From CALMFQ01 sp964495595 (GTDB taxonomy: Bacteria > Pseudomonadota > Gammaproteobacteria > Burkholderiales > SCOH01), in NCBI GenBank assembly GCA_964495595.1, contig CAZBWH010000051.1, positions 1 to 22,810 on the forward strand: 22,810 bases of DNA. Direction: 5' to 3'. Shown one piece after another: positions 15,763 to 22,810 of the stretch. The stretch's first letter is position 1, and the number at the start of each line of letters is the position of its first letter. The position numbers and the translations under genes are program-made. Below the pieces are notes generated by a model. That model searched no databases. It was not told the origin of the DNA and was given only the letters and a program-made list of their open reading frames with translations.

Positions 15763-17115
15763 ATGTTTGAAAAAATCCTGATTGCCAACCGGGGCGAAAT
15801 TGCCCTGCGCATCCTCCGCGCCTGCCGAGAGATGGGTATCAAAACGGTAGTCGTGCACTCCGAAGCCGACCGTGAAGCCAAGTACGTCAAACTGGCCGAC
15901 GAATCAGTCTGCATCGGCCCGGCGCCTTCTGCCCAAAGTTACCTGAACATTCCGGCGATCATCAGCGCAGCCGAAGTCACCGATGCCCAGGCCATCCATC
16001 CCGGCTACGGTTTTCTGTCTGAAAATGCTGATTTTGCCGAACGGGTCGAGCAATCGGGCTTCGTCTTCATCGGCCCGCGACCCGAATCGATTCGCCTGAT
16101 GGGCGACAAGGTCAGCGCCAAGGACGCGATGAAAGCCGCCAAGGTACCGTGTGTACCCGGCTCGGAGGGCGCCCTGCCCGATGACCCGGTCGAGATTGCC
16201 GCCATTGCCAAACGAATCGGCTATCCGATCATCATCAAGGCCGCCGGCGGCGGGGGTGGGCGGGGCATGCGAGTGGTACACACGGAAGCAGCGCTGCAAA
16301 ATGCTGTCAACACCACCCGCTCCGAAGCCCTGGCAGCCTTTGGCAACGCAACGGTTTACGCTGAAAAATACCTCGAAAATCCCCGGCACATCGAAATCCA
16401 GGTCATGGCCGACGAATATGGCAATGCCGTTTATCTGGGTGAGCGCGACTGTTCAATGCAACGCCGGCACCAGAAAATCATCGAAGAAGCGCCTGCACCG
16501 GGCATTACCGACAAACAGCGCAAGAAAATCGGTGACATTTGCGCCGACGCTTGCCGGCAGATCGGCTATCGGGGGGCTGGCACATTCGAGTTTCTGTACG
16601 AAAACGGCGAATTTTATTTCATCGAAATGAACACACGGGTTCAGGTAGAGCACCCAGTCACCGAACTGATCACGGGCATCGATATCGTTCAGGAGCAGAT
16701 CCGGGTCGCTGCGGGCGAGAAACTGCGCTTCACCCAGAAAGATATCGTGCTGCGCGGCCACGCGATCGAATGCCGGATCAATGCTGAAGACCCTTACAGC
16801 TTCATGCCCAGCCCCGGCCGGATCACGACCTACCACCCGCCAGGTGGCCCGGGCATCCGGATGGACACACATATTTACCAAGGCTATTTCGTGCCGCCGA
16901 ATTACGACTCGATGGTGGCCAAAATCATTGCCTACGGCCACACCCGCGATCAGGCCATCGCCCGGATGCGGATCGGCCTCTCGGAAATGGTCATCAGTGG
17001 CATTCGTACCAACATCCCGCTGCATTTCGAATTGCTGCACGACGCGGCCTTCCTGCGCGGCGGGACCAGCATTCACTATCTGGAACAGCGGCTGGAAAAG
17101 CTGAAAAAAGGCTGA
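15763..17115 (+). CDS. accC: Biotin carboxylase subunit of acetyl-CoA carboxylase
   Basis: AccC carboxylates biotin on AccB using ATP and bicarbonate. The 450-residue product matches the usual length and start (MFEKILIANRGEIALRI). The ATP-grasp features are the glycine-rich loop IIIKAAGGGGGRGM (about 156-169), HRRHQKII-type segment (RRHQKIIEEAP, 234-244), and the catalytic EMNTRVQVEHPVTE (288-301). E288, N290 and R292 keep the same spacing as in the E. coli enzyme. The frame is open upstream to 15724, but the ATG at 15763 is clearly the start. It is the last gene of the aroQ-accB-accC string; a structured gap separates it from prmA. Confidence 0.98.
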   Translation: MFEKILIANRGEIALRILRACREMGIKTVVVHSEADREAKYVKLADESVCIGPAPSAQSYLNIPAIISAAEVTDAQAIHPGYGFLSENADFAERVEQSGFVFIGPRPESIRLMGDKVSAKDAMKAAKVPCVPGSEGALPDDPVEIAAIAKRIGYPIIIKAAGGGGGRGMRVVHTEAALQNAVNTTRSEALAAFGNATVYAEKYLENPRHIEIQVMADEYGNAVYLGERDCSMQRRHQKIIEEAPAPGITDKQRKKIGDICADACRQIGYRGAGTFEFLYENGEFYFIEMNTRVQVEHPVTELITGIDIVQEQIRVAAGEKLRFTQKDIVLRGHAIECRINAEDPYSFMPSPGRITTYHPPGGPGIRMDTHIYQGYFVPPNYDSMVAKIIAYGHTRDQAIARMRIGLSEMVISGIRTNIPLHFELLHDAAFLRGGTSIHYLEQRLEKLKKG

Positions 17116-17125
17116 AGCCGTTGAA

Positions 17126-17188
17126 GGCATTCAGATAAAATGCCCTACACTCACACTCAGCCGGCCAGACAGCCGGCTGAGTGGCATT
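17126..17188 (+). promoter_or_regulatory. Strong hairpin with alternative pairings in the accC-prmA gap
   Basis: CACTCAGCCGGC (17154-17165) and GCCGGCTGAGTG (17172-17183) form a perfect 12-bp stem around a 6-base loop. In addition GGCATT (17126-17131) can pair with AATGCC (17139-17144), and that same AATGCC can instead pair with GGCATT (17183-17188) closing the big hairpin. TAAAAT (17136-17141) is a possible -10 box within the array. There is no T-run, so it is not a standard terminator. It may be a 5' leader structure of prmA or a repeated palindromic element. Confidence 0.5.
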
Positions 17189-17224
17189 CCGGCACATACC
17201 GTCACACTTCACGAGATCCATACC

Positions 17225-18115
17225 ATGAGCTGGCTGTCACTCACCCTTCCTGCCTCGGCCGACGACGCCGAACGCCTGTCCGATGCCCTGTTTGAGTCAG
17301 GAGCCCTGTCGGTCAGTATCGAGGATGCGCATGCCGGCACGGCAGACGAGCAGCCGATTTTCGGTGAGCCAGGCGAGCCGGCCGACGCGGTATGGAACGA
17401 CAGCCATGTCGTTGCCCTGCTGGCGCAGGATTGCGATGTGCCGGCGCTACTGCAAACCATCGCCGACGCTACCGGGCTCGACGTTTCGCGCCATCGCGTC
17501 GATACCGTCGCCGAACAGGACTGGGTAAGGCTGACCCAATCGCAGTTCGAACCGATCCGCATCTCCGATCGCCTGTGGATCACCCCCACCTGGCATCAGT
17601 CGCCCGACCCGACAGCAGTCAATCTGCAGCTGGATCCCGGACTGGCCTTTGGCACCGGCAGCCACCCGACCACCCGGCTGTGCCTGCGCTGGCTGGATAC
17701 CCACCTGCAGCCTGGCGAGCGGGTGCTGGATTACGGCTGCGGCTCGGGCATCCTGGCAATTGCCGCTCTCAGGCTGGGAGCCGGCACCACGCTCGGCATT
17801 GATATCGACCCGCAGGCCATCGTCGCCAGCAGACAAAATGCCGAGCTGAATCTGGTCAATGCCGAATTTCGGCTACCCGATACGTTGCTGGGAGAACAAT
17901 TCGATGTCGTGATCGCCAATATCCTGACCAACCCGCTCAAGATCCTGGCCCCGCTGCTGGCCGGCGCAACCCGGCCCGGCGGCCGGCTGGCATTGTCTGG
18001 CGTGCTGCAGGAACAGGCCACCGAGGTGATGGCGATTTATCAGCAATGGTTTGACCTGGCCCAGCCGCAGTTCGACGATGGCTGGAGCTGCATTTTTGGC
18101 ACCCGCAAAGCCTGA
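17225..18115 (+). CDS. prmA: Ribosomal protein L11 methyltransferase
   Basis: PrmA trimethylates ribosomal protein L11 at several amino groups using S-adenosylmethionine. The 296-residue product has an N-terminal L11-recognition domain (about 1-90), the conserved linker LDPGLAFGTGSHPTT (136-150), the SAM-binding motif VLDYGCGSGILAIAA (167-181), the acidic ribose-binding GIDIDPQA (191-198) and the catalytic-region NILTNPL (232-238; usually N-I-L-A-x-x-L). The ATG at 17225 is the family start, but no clear Shine-Dalgarno is seen (gagatccatacc). A strong hairpin sits in the upstream gap. The next gene begins five bases after its stop, indicating an operon. Confidence 0.96.
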   Translation: MSWLSLTLPASADDAERLSDALFESGALSVSIEDAHAGTADEQPIFGEPGEPADAVWNDSHVVALLAQDCDVPALLQTIADATGLDVSRHRVDTVAEQDWVRLTQSQFEPIRISDRLWITPTWHQSPDPTAVNLQLDPGLAFGTGSHPTTRLCLRWLDTHLQPGERVLDYGCGSGILAIAALRLGAGTTLGIDIDPQAIVASRQNAELNLVNAEFRLPDTLLGEQFDVVIANILTNPLKILAPLLAGATRPGGRLALSGVLQEQATEVMAIYQQWFDLAQPQFDDGWSCIFGTRKA

Positions 18116-18120
18116 CCCCC

Positions 18121-19323
18121 ATGAAAGTCACTCACTGCCCCAACTGCCAGACCTGTTTCAAGGTCACGGATGAACAACTCAAGCTTTACAACGGCAAGGT
18201 TCGCTGTGGCCGTTGTGCATTTGTGTTCAACGCAATGAATCACCTGATCGAGGTGGAGGAAATGGCCGCGCAGACGCTGCACATGCCTCCCAATGCGATC
18301 CGGCAGGAAAACCGTACCGAGTCCAAACCCGCCGGACTGCCCCCGGCGGTGACCCCGGCCACACCTGAAGCTGCTGCGCCATTTCCGGATCTGTCTGCAG
18401 CCCAGCAGGCAGATGCCGGCACAGCGACAACAGACATCCCTGCAACGCCGGCCACCGAACCGGAAGATGCCCCGGCACAGCCAGAGGCAGACAATCCGTT
18501 CCTGCCACGTTCCACCCTGCAAGAAGCGCTGACCAGTGGCACGGCCAGCAGTGTGCCGGTGGCCGACCACCCGACCGGGATCGTCGAGCCGATCGAGGAA
18601 ATCGAAATCAAGGCGCCGGCCGAAACGGGTAGCAGCGACGAACCCATCGCCAACCCCGCAGGCGCAGGCGGAGCCAACAGCCTCCCGCCTTCGCCAGCCA
18701 AACCTTTCTATGTCGAACCGGAAATCGACCTCGAGCTGAGCCCGCAACACGAACTGAACGAACAGCAAGAATCGTCAGTCACCCGGACATTTAAACCGAT
18801 TGCCGAGCTGAATGATTCGATTCCCGACCCGGACACCACCGGTGGCCGGGCCGGTATGCTGTGGGGAGCGGGTACAGCTCTGGCTGCCGCCGCGCTGTTA
18901 CTGCAGTTTGCCTACCATAACCGCACTCAGTTATCCCTCAGCCTGCCCGGCCTGAAGCCCGCCATGGAAGCGGCGTGCAGCTTGGCCGGCTGCCAGATTC
19001 CCTTGCCGGCCGACGACGAGCAGATCCGCATCGACTCGTTAGAACTGACGCCAGACCCGGCACAGCCCCGCCACATCCGGCTGTCAGCCACCCTGTTCAA
19101 CAAAGCCACCTTCGATCAGGCGCTGCCACTGCTGGAGCTAACCCTGACCGACCAGAACGAGCAAGTTGTGGTCAAGCGGGTATTCGAACCGGCCGACTAT
19201 CTGGACAAGTCGCACCCGCCCACCCGCATGCCGGCCAAGGCAGAACTGCAGGCGTTGCTGTCGCTCGATATCGGCGATACCAAGGTGTCCGGATACCGGG
19301 CCTTCCTGTTCTACCCCAAGTAG
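18121..19323 (+). CDS. Zinc-ribbon (MJ0042-type) membrane protein with DUF3426 domain
   Basis: This 400-residue protein is known only as a domain family. It starts with a zinc-ribbon, CPNCQTCF (C6, C9) and VRCGRCAFVFNA (C29, C32), of the MJ0042 finger type. A long Pro/Ala/Glu-rich linker (about 55-200) follows, then one membrane helix (about 245-264). The C-terminal DUF3426 domain includes CSLAGCQIPLP (286-296) and a beta-rich region (LSATLFNKATFDQALPLLELTLTD). Topology should be zinc-ribbon in the cytosol and DUF3426 in the periplasm. It starts five bases after prmA, a neighbour pair common in beta- and gammaproteobacteria. Function is unknown; a sensor or scaffold role is a guess. Confidence 0.9.
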   Translation: MKVTHCPNCQTCFKVTDEQLKLYNGKVRCGRCAFVFNAMNHLIEVEEMAAQTLHMPPNAIRQENRTESKPAGLPPAVTPATPEAAAPFPDLSAAQQADAGTATTDIPATPATEPEDAPAQPEADNPFLPRSTLQEALTSGTASSVPVADHPTGIVEPIEEIEIKAPAETGSSDEPIANPAGAGGANSLPPSPAKPFYVEPEIDLELSPQHELNEQQESSVTRTFKPIAELNDSIPDPDTTGGRAGMLWGAGTALAAAALLLQFAYHNRTQLSLSLPGLKPAMEAACSLAGCQIPLPADDEQIRIDSLELTPDPAQPRHIRLSATLFNKATFDQALPLLELTLTDQNEQVVVKRVFEPADYLDKSHPPTRMPAKAELQALLSLDIGDTKVSGYRAFLFYPK

Positions 19324-19345
19324 CGACCGGGGAGGCGCCCCATGC

Positions 19346-19374
19346 CAGCCAAACGGCTTTTTGTTGCCTATAAT
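19346..19374 (+). promoter_or_regulatory. Promoter of the Tpx homologue gene
   Basis: A perfect -10 TATAAT (19369-19374) is preceded at 17 bases by CAGCCA (19346-19351), a weak -35 (3/6). The predicted start near 19381 leaves a leader of about 49 bases carrying AAGGAG eight bases before the ATG at 19430. Confidence 0.6.
19347..19362 (+). terminator. Weak candidate terminator after the DUF3426 gene
   Basis: AGCC (19347-19350) and GGCT (19355-19358) can pair around AAAC, with TTTT following. The stem is only four base pairs, so efficiency is doubtful. It overlaps the putative -35 of the next gene. Confidence 0.3.
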
Positions 19375-19429
19375 GGTTCACGGTCGCCCTCTCGCTTGGC
19401 GGCCGCCTCAGGATCAAGGAGACGAGTGA

Positions 19430-19942
19430 ATGGCAACAATTCTGCTGAACGGCGAACCCATCGGCGTGGGAGGCCGTTTTCCCCGGCCAGGTGATACGGC
19501 ACATAGTTTCATGCTGGTCAACAACGACCTGAAAGACGTGTCACTCAGCCAGTATGCCGGTAAACGCAAGATACTGGCCGTAGTGCCCAGCCTCGATGCC
19601 TCGATCGGACTGACGATTGCCCGGCGGCTGAACGGCATGGCAGCCGAATTGCCGAACACCCATACCATCGTCGTATCGGTCGATACACCCTATGCCCAGG
19701 CCAGGGTCAGTGCGATGGAAGAACTGCGCAACATCACCACCCTGTCCACGCTGCGTGGCCGCGATTTTCACAAGGACTACGGGGTGATGATCACCGACTA
19801 CCCGTTGTCGGGACTGATGGCCAGCGCGATTGTCGTGCTGGATGAAAACGACGAAGTCTTGCACTCCGAACTGGTCCACGAACTGACGGCAGAGCCAAAT
19901 TATCAGGCCATTGTCGACGCCCTGATTCCGCCGGCACAGTAA
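19430..19942 (+). CDS. Tpx-family peroxiredoxin homologue lacking all catalytic residues (cysteine-free)
   Basis: The 170-residue product aligns end to end with thiol peroxidase Tpx, a 2-Cys peroxiredoxin that reduces lipid and hydrogen peroxides. Shared segments include AGKRKIL, VSVDTPYAQAR, ITTLSTLRG, FHKDYGV and VVLDENDEVLHSELV. In the active-site loop E. coli Tpx reads PSIDTGVC; here the loop reads PSLDASIG (53-60). The peroxidatic cysteine is Gly60, the conserved threonine is Ala57, the resolving cysteine is Ser94 (ARVS) and the catalytic arginine is Ser132 (MASAIVV). No cysteine occurs anywhere. The frame is intact, length is normal, and a TATAAT box and AAGGAG site precede it, so it is not an obvious pseudogene. 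Peroxidase activity by the known mechanism is excluded; a binding, chaperone or sensing role is possible. A DUF3025 gene follows by four bases. Confidence 0.88.
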   Translation: MATILLNGEPIGVGGRFPRPGDTAHSFMLVNNDLKDVSLSQYAGKRKILAVVPSLDASIGLTIARRLNGMAAELPNTHTIVVSVDTPYAQARVSAMEELRNITTLSTLRGRDFHKDYGVMITDYPLSGLMASAIVVLDENDEVLHSELVHELTAEPNYQAIVDALIPPAQ

Positions 19943-19946
19943 CTTC

Positions 19947-20798
19947 ATGCCCACCGACCGCGCCAGAAGCTTTGCCGCACCGGCAGACTGGCGCGGCAAC
20001 TGGGACGCTGCCTCGCCGCTGTTTGCGCCGATTGCCTGGCTCACCCCGCACACTCCCGTCGATCGCTGGCCCGACCAACAGGATTACCACCGGCTGGCCG
20101 CCCTGCAGCCAGCGATGGACGGTATCCGCTTTGTGCTGCCCGAATCACTGCCGGACGACGGCGAATACTACGAATGCCGGATTCACCGCAGCGGCCAGGT
20201 ACCCACCCGTGCCGCCAACTGGCATGACTTTTTCAACGCTGCCGTCTGGCTGACTTTTCCCGCCAGCAAACGCGCCATCAACCGCCGCCACCTGGCCGGC
20301 ATGGAGGTCACCCCGGTGGCAGGGCGAGGGCCGCTGCGGGATGCCGCCACGCTGCTGGACGAATCCGGCATTGTGCTGCCGTATTGCGATCCGGCGTCGC
20401 CCACCCTGCTGCGCGAGCATCGCTGGCACGAGCTGTTCTGGCTGCGGCGCACTGACTGGGGGCGCACCGTCACCGCCGTCGTATTCGGCCACGCGATTTA
20501 CGAAAAAGCCCTTGCACCATATCCGGGCCTGACGGCCAAAGCCTGGCCGGTGCAGGTTACGGCTGATTTCTTCCTGCTGCCTGCTGCCGAACAGATCAGT
20601 TGCCTGGATCACCTGCTGGCCGCCAGACTGGATGATCCGCATCAGCTGCAACAACCCGCCGACCTGCACCCGTTGCCGGTGCTGGGTGTGCCCGGCTGGT
20701 GGCCGGCCAATGCCGACCCCGTGTTTTACCACAACACCCGCTATTTCAGACCTGGTAAGAGCGCATCAAACGCACATAATGCTCAGCCGAATAGCTGA
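19947..20798 (+). CDS. DUF3025 domain protein
   Basis: This 283-residue soluble protein belongs to the DUF3025 family of unknown function. The family signature lies at about 75-116: YYECRI, GQVPTR, NWHDFFNAAVWLTFP and SKRAINRRH, followed by the conserved DESG segment and HELFWLRRTDW. Invariant His, Asp and Asn in WHDFFNA suggest a possible catalytic or metal site, which is inference. It begins four bases after the Tpx homologue and has no good ribosome binding site of its own, so translation is likely coupled. Its last 53 bases overlap the 3' end of the convergent carbonic-anhydrase-like gene, and the terminal residues after FRPGK look unconserved. Confidence 0.85.
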   Translation: MPTDRARSFAAPADWRGNWDAASPLFAPIAWLTPHTPVDRWPDQQDYHRLAALQPAMDGIRFVLPESLPDDGEYYECRIHRSGQVPTRAANWHDFFNAAVWLTFPASKRAINRRHLAGMEVTPVAGRGPLRDAATLLDESGIVLPYCDPASPTLLREHRWHELFWLRRTDWGRTVTAVVFGHAIYEKALAPYPGLTAKAWPVQVTADFFLLPAAEQISCLDHLLAARLDDPHQLQQPADLHPLPVLGVPGWWPANADPVFYHNTRYFRPGKSASNAHNAQPNS

Positions 20799-21279
20799 GA
20801 TGCGCCAGTTCGGCCTCGGTGAGCGGCCGCACGGCCTTCACCGGCCGTCCGACATACAGGTAGCCTGACTCCAGCACCTTGCCCGGCGGCACCAGACTAC
20901 CCGCGCCGACCATGACCCTGGGCTGGATCACGGCCCGATCCAGCACGATGGTACCGATGCCGATCAGGCATTCGTCGCCGATGGTACAGCCATGCAGCGT
21001 CACCTGATGGCCGATGGTGACATTGTCGCCAATGATCAGCGGCGCACCTTCCGGATCTTCCGGCCGCCGGTGGCTGACATGCAGCATCGACAGATCCTGG
21101 ATATTGCTGTTGTTGCCGATACGGATACGGTTCACGTCGCCGCGGATCACCGCCATCGGCCACACCGAAACGTTTTCCCCCAGCACTACGTCACCGATCA
21201 CCTGGGCGGAGTGATGAATGTAGGCAGACTCCGGCACCACCGGGTCGATGCCGCCATGGCGGGCGATATGGTTGCTCAT
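20746..21279 (-). CDS. Gamma-carbonic anhydrase-like hexapeptide protein (YrdA/PaaY type)
   Basis: This 177-residue left-handed beta-helix protein is a trimer by family. It has many hexapeptide turns (IGDVVLGENVSVWPMAVIRGD, then IIGDNVTIGHQVTLHGC) and the three metal-binding histidines at about H67, H91 and H96, matching gamma carbonic anhydrases. The C-terminal SLVPPGKVLESGYLYVGRPVK is typical of YrdA. Many such homologues have weak or no anhydrase activity, so the substrate is uncertain. The ATG at 21279 has AGAGGA just upstream and is preferred over longer frame extension to 21384. It is divergent from prlC and overlaps the DUF3025 gene by 53 bases at its 3' end. Confidence 0.92.
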   Translation of the reverse strand: MSNHIARHGGIDPVVPESAYIHHSAQVIGDVVLGENVSVWPMAVIRGDVNRIRIGNNSNIQDLSMLHVSHRRPEDPEGAPLIIGDNVTIGHQVTLHGCTIGDECLIGIGTIVLDRAVIQPRVMVGAGSLVPPGKVLESGYLYVGRPVKAVRPLTEAELAHLSYSAEHYVRLMRSYQV

Positions 21280-21310
21280 GAAATCCTCTTGCCAAGTGCA
21301 GGGCAGCCCC

Positions 21311-21340
21311 CATATAACAGGGCAATGCCTGAATTGTAAA
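21311..21340 (-). promoter_or_regulatory. Candidate promoter for the gamma-carbonic-anhydrase-like gene
   Basis: On the minus strand TTTACA (21340-21335, 5/6 to -35 consensus) is followed after 18 bases by TATATG (21316-21311, 4/6 to -10). The ATG is about 32 bases beyond. Spacing is acceptable but matches are partial. Confidence 0.4.
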
Positions 21341-21361
21341 AAACGATTGCCGGCGGCAACT

Positions 21362-21389
21362 TCGACAGCCGGACAACAGTCCATTTAAC
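21362..21389 (+). promoter_or_regulatory. Candidate promoter for prlC
   Basis: TCGACA (21362-21367, 5/6 to -35 consensus) is followed after 16 bases by TTTAAC (21384-21389, 4/6 to -10), 45 bases before the prlC ATG. Confidence 0.35.
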
Positions 21390-21434
21390 CAAACTTCCGT
21401 CAGCCCGCTCAAGCGACAACTCACAGAGAACAGC

Positions 21435-22810
21435 ATGAACCCATTACTCGATTTTTCCGGCCTGCCCAACTTTGCGTCGATTAAACCCGAACACGTGACC
21501 CCGGCCATCGACCAGCTGCTGGCAGAAAGCCGGGCACTGGTGGATCGCTTGCTGGCCGACGATGCGGCGCCGACATGGGGCAGCTTCATCCAGCCGCTCG
21601 ACGCCGGGCTGGAACGCCTTTCGCACGCCTGGGGGCAGGTCGGCCACCTTCACCACGTGGTCAGCACGCCGGAATTACGCGATGCCTACAACGCCAACCT
21701 GCCGAAAGTGACCGAGTTCTACACCGACCTGTCGCAGAATCTGGCGCTGTTTGCCAAATACAAGGCGCTGCGGGCATCCCCGGCTTACGAACAGCTATCG
21801 CCGGCACGCAAGAAAATCATCGGCGACGAATTGCGCGATTTCGTGCTCGGCGGCGCCGATCTTCCGGAAGATAAAAAACCCCGTTTCAAGGACGTGCAGG
21901 AGCAACTGTCGCAACTGGCCGCCAAGTTCAGCGAAAACGTGCTCGATGCCACCGACGCCTTCGCCCTGTACATCGACAACGCCGGCGAGCTGGCCGGGTT
22001 GCCGGAAGACGTACTGGCCGCCGCCCGGCAGGCAGCCGAAGCTGACGGCAAGCCGGGCTGGAAATTCAGCCTGCAGATGCCGTCGTACCTGCCGCTGATG
22101 CAGTACTGCGACAACCGCGCGCTACGCGAACAAATGTACCGCGCCTATGCCACGCGCGCCTCGGAATTCGGCCCGGCGGAACTGGACAACACCCCGCTGA
22201 TCGACCGGATTCTCAGCCTGCGCAACGAAGAAGCCGCGCTGCTCGATTACCCGAACTATGCCGCCGTCTCGCTGGCCACCAAAATGGCCGAATCGCCGGC
22301 ACAGGTGCTGCAATTCCTGCGCGATATCGCCGCCAAGGCCAAACCCTACGCGCAGAAGGATTGGCAGGAGCTGACCAGCTTCGCCCGCGAACAGCTTGGC
22401 ATCGAGCAACTGCAGGCATGGGATGTCGCCTACGCCAGCGAAAAGCTGCGCCTGGCGCGTTATGCCTTCTCCGACAACGAAGTGAAGCAGTACTTCCCTG
22501 AGCCGGTGGTGCTCGACGGCCTGTTCAAGCTGCTGGAAACGCTGTTCGGCCTGCGCATCAAGCCGGATCAAGCCGAAACCTGGCACCCGGACGTGCGCTT
22601 CTTCCGCATCGAACAGGCCGACGGCACGCTGGTCGGCCAGTTCTACCTCGACCTGTACGCCCGGCAAGGCAAGCGCGGCGGCGCCTGGATGAACGACGCC
22701 ATCACCCGCAGCCGCAACGGCGAAGTCAGCAAGGATCCGGTCGCCTACCTGGTATGCAACTTCCCCGGCCCGGTCGGCGACAAACCGGCGCTGTTCCCGC
22801 ACGACGACGT
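21435..22810 (+). CDS. prlC: Oligopeptidase A (M3 family metallopeptidase), N-terminal two thirds, cut by window edge
   Basis: This open frame runs from the ATG at 21435 to the window end without a stop, giving 458 residues of an approximately 680-residue family. It resembles E. coli PrlC/OpdA, a cytosolic zinc oligopeptidase that degrades signal peptides and short peptides. Recognisable stretches are MNPLLDFSGLPNF and IKPEHVTPAID at the start, LRNEEAALLDYPNYAAVSL in the middle, and FYLDLYARQGKRGGAWM and PVAYLVCNFP near the edge. The HExxH zinc site is expected just past the window, so the active site cannot be checked. AGAGAA precedes the ATG. It is divergent from the carbonic-anhydrase-like gene across 155 bases. 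Confidence 0.94.
   Translation, partial: MNPLLDFSGLPNFASIKPEHVTPAIDQLLAESRALVDRLLADDAAPTWGSFIQPLDAGLERLSHAWGQVGHLHHVVSTPELRDAYNANLPKVTEFYTDLSQNLALFAKYKALRASPAYEQLSPARKKIIGDELRDFVLGGADLPEDKKPRFKDVQEQLSQLAAKFSENVLDATDAFALYIDNAGELAGLPEDVLAAARQAAEADGKPGWKFSLQMPSYLPLMQYCDNRALREQMYRAYATRASEFGPAELDNTPLIDRILSLRNEEAALLDYPNYAAVSLATKMAESPAQVLQFLRDIAAKAKPYAQKDWQELTSFAREQLGIEQLQAWDVAYASEKLRLARYAFSDNEVKQYFPEPVVLDGLFKLLETLFGLRIKPDQAETWHPDVRFFRIEQADGTLVGQFYLDLYARQGKRGGAWMNDAITRSRNGEVSKDPVAYLVCNFPGPVGDKPALFPHDD

Noticed and set aside
19430..19942. Calling the Tpx homologue a pseudogene
   Set aside because: There is no frameshift or premature stop, family length is kept, and promoter and ribosome binding signals are good; loss is confined to catalytic positions as far as I can align.
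1..22810. Mobile element, prophage, CRISPR array or defence system
   Set aside because: No transposase, integrase, repeat-spacer array, terminal repeats or tRNA-linked junction was seen; gene order is typical chromosomal housekeeping.

Overview
The window is a compact, GC-rich (clearly above 55% by eye), fully chromosomal-looking stretch with housekeeping gene content. Product similarity and gene order (pilT-pilU beside yggS-proC-yggT-yggU; cutA-dsbD; aroQ-accB-accC-prmA) point to a betaproteobacterium, most likely order Neisseriales (Chromobacterium/Laribacter-like). This is inference from recall, not from a database search. I see no tRNA, rRNA, CRISPR array, insertion sequence or prophage gene. 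No gene-free stretch exceeds about 170 bases.

Layout. Positions 1-274 (minus) hold the start of ilvA, divergent from rpiA (396-1052). Then come phoU, a terminator, and ppx overlapping corA, a phosphate/polyphosphate/Mg group on the plus strand ending near 4470. A convergent minus-strand block follows: an XRE-type HTH protein, a five-helix membrane protein of unknown function, and the twitching-motility ATPase genes pilU and pilT (to 8774). From 8901 the plus strand carries yggS, proC, yggT, yggU, a small lipoprotein, cutA, dsbD, a TlpA-like thioredoxin, aroQ, accB, accC, prmA, a zinc-ribbon/DUF3426 membrane protein, a Tpx homologue and a DUF3025 gene. A gamma-carbonic-anhydrase-like gene lies on the minus strand (20746-21279), overlapping the DUF3025 gene tail to tail. 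prlC (oligopeptidase A) starts at 21435 and runs off the window.

How the genes work together. cutA-dsbD-tlpA form a periplasmic disulfide-reduction cassette. The aroQ-accBC cluster supplies chorismate and fatty-acid precursors. prmA and the zinc-ribbon gene look cotranscribed. ppx and corA overlap, so polyphosphate turnover and Mg2+ transport are probably translationally coupled.

The most unusual item is the Tpx homologue at 19430-19942. It keeps the peroxiredoxin (thiol peroxidase) fold signature, but every catalytic position I can align is replaced, and the 170-residue protein contains no cysteine at all. It nevertheless has an intact frame, a consensus -10 box and a strong ribosome binding site, so it looks like an expressed pseudo-enzyme with a new role. 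Secondary points are a strong 12-bp hairpin with an alternative pairing partner before prmA, a palindrome over the putative cutA -10, an inverted repeat between rpiA and phoU, and an uncharacterised membrane protein behind pilU.
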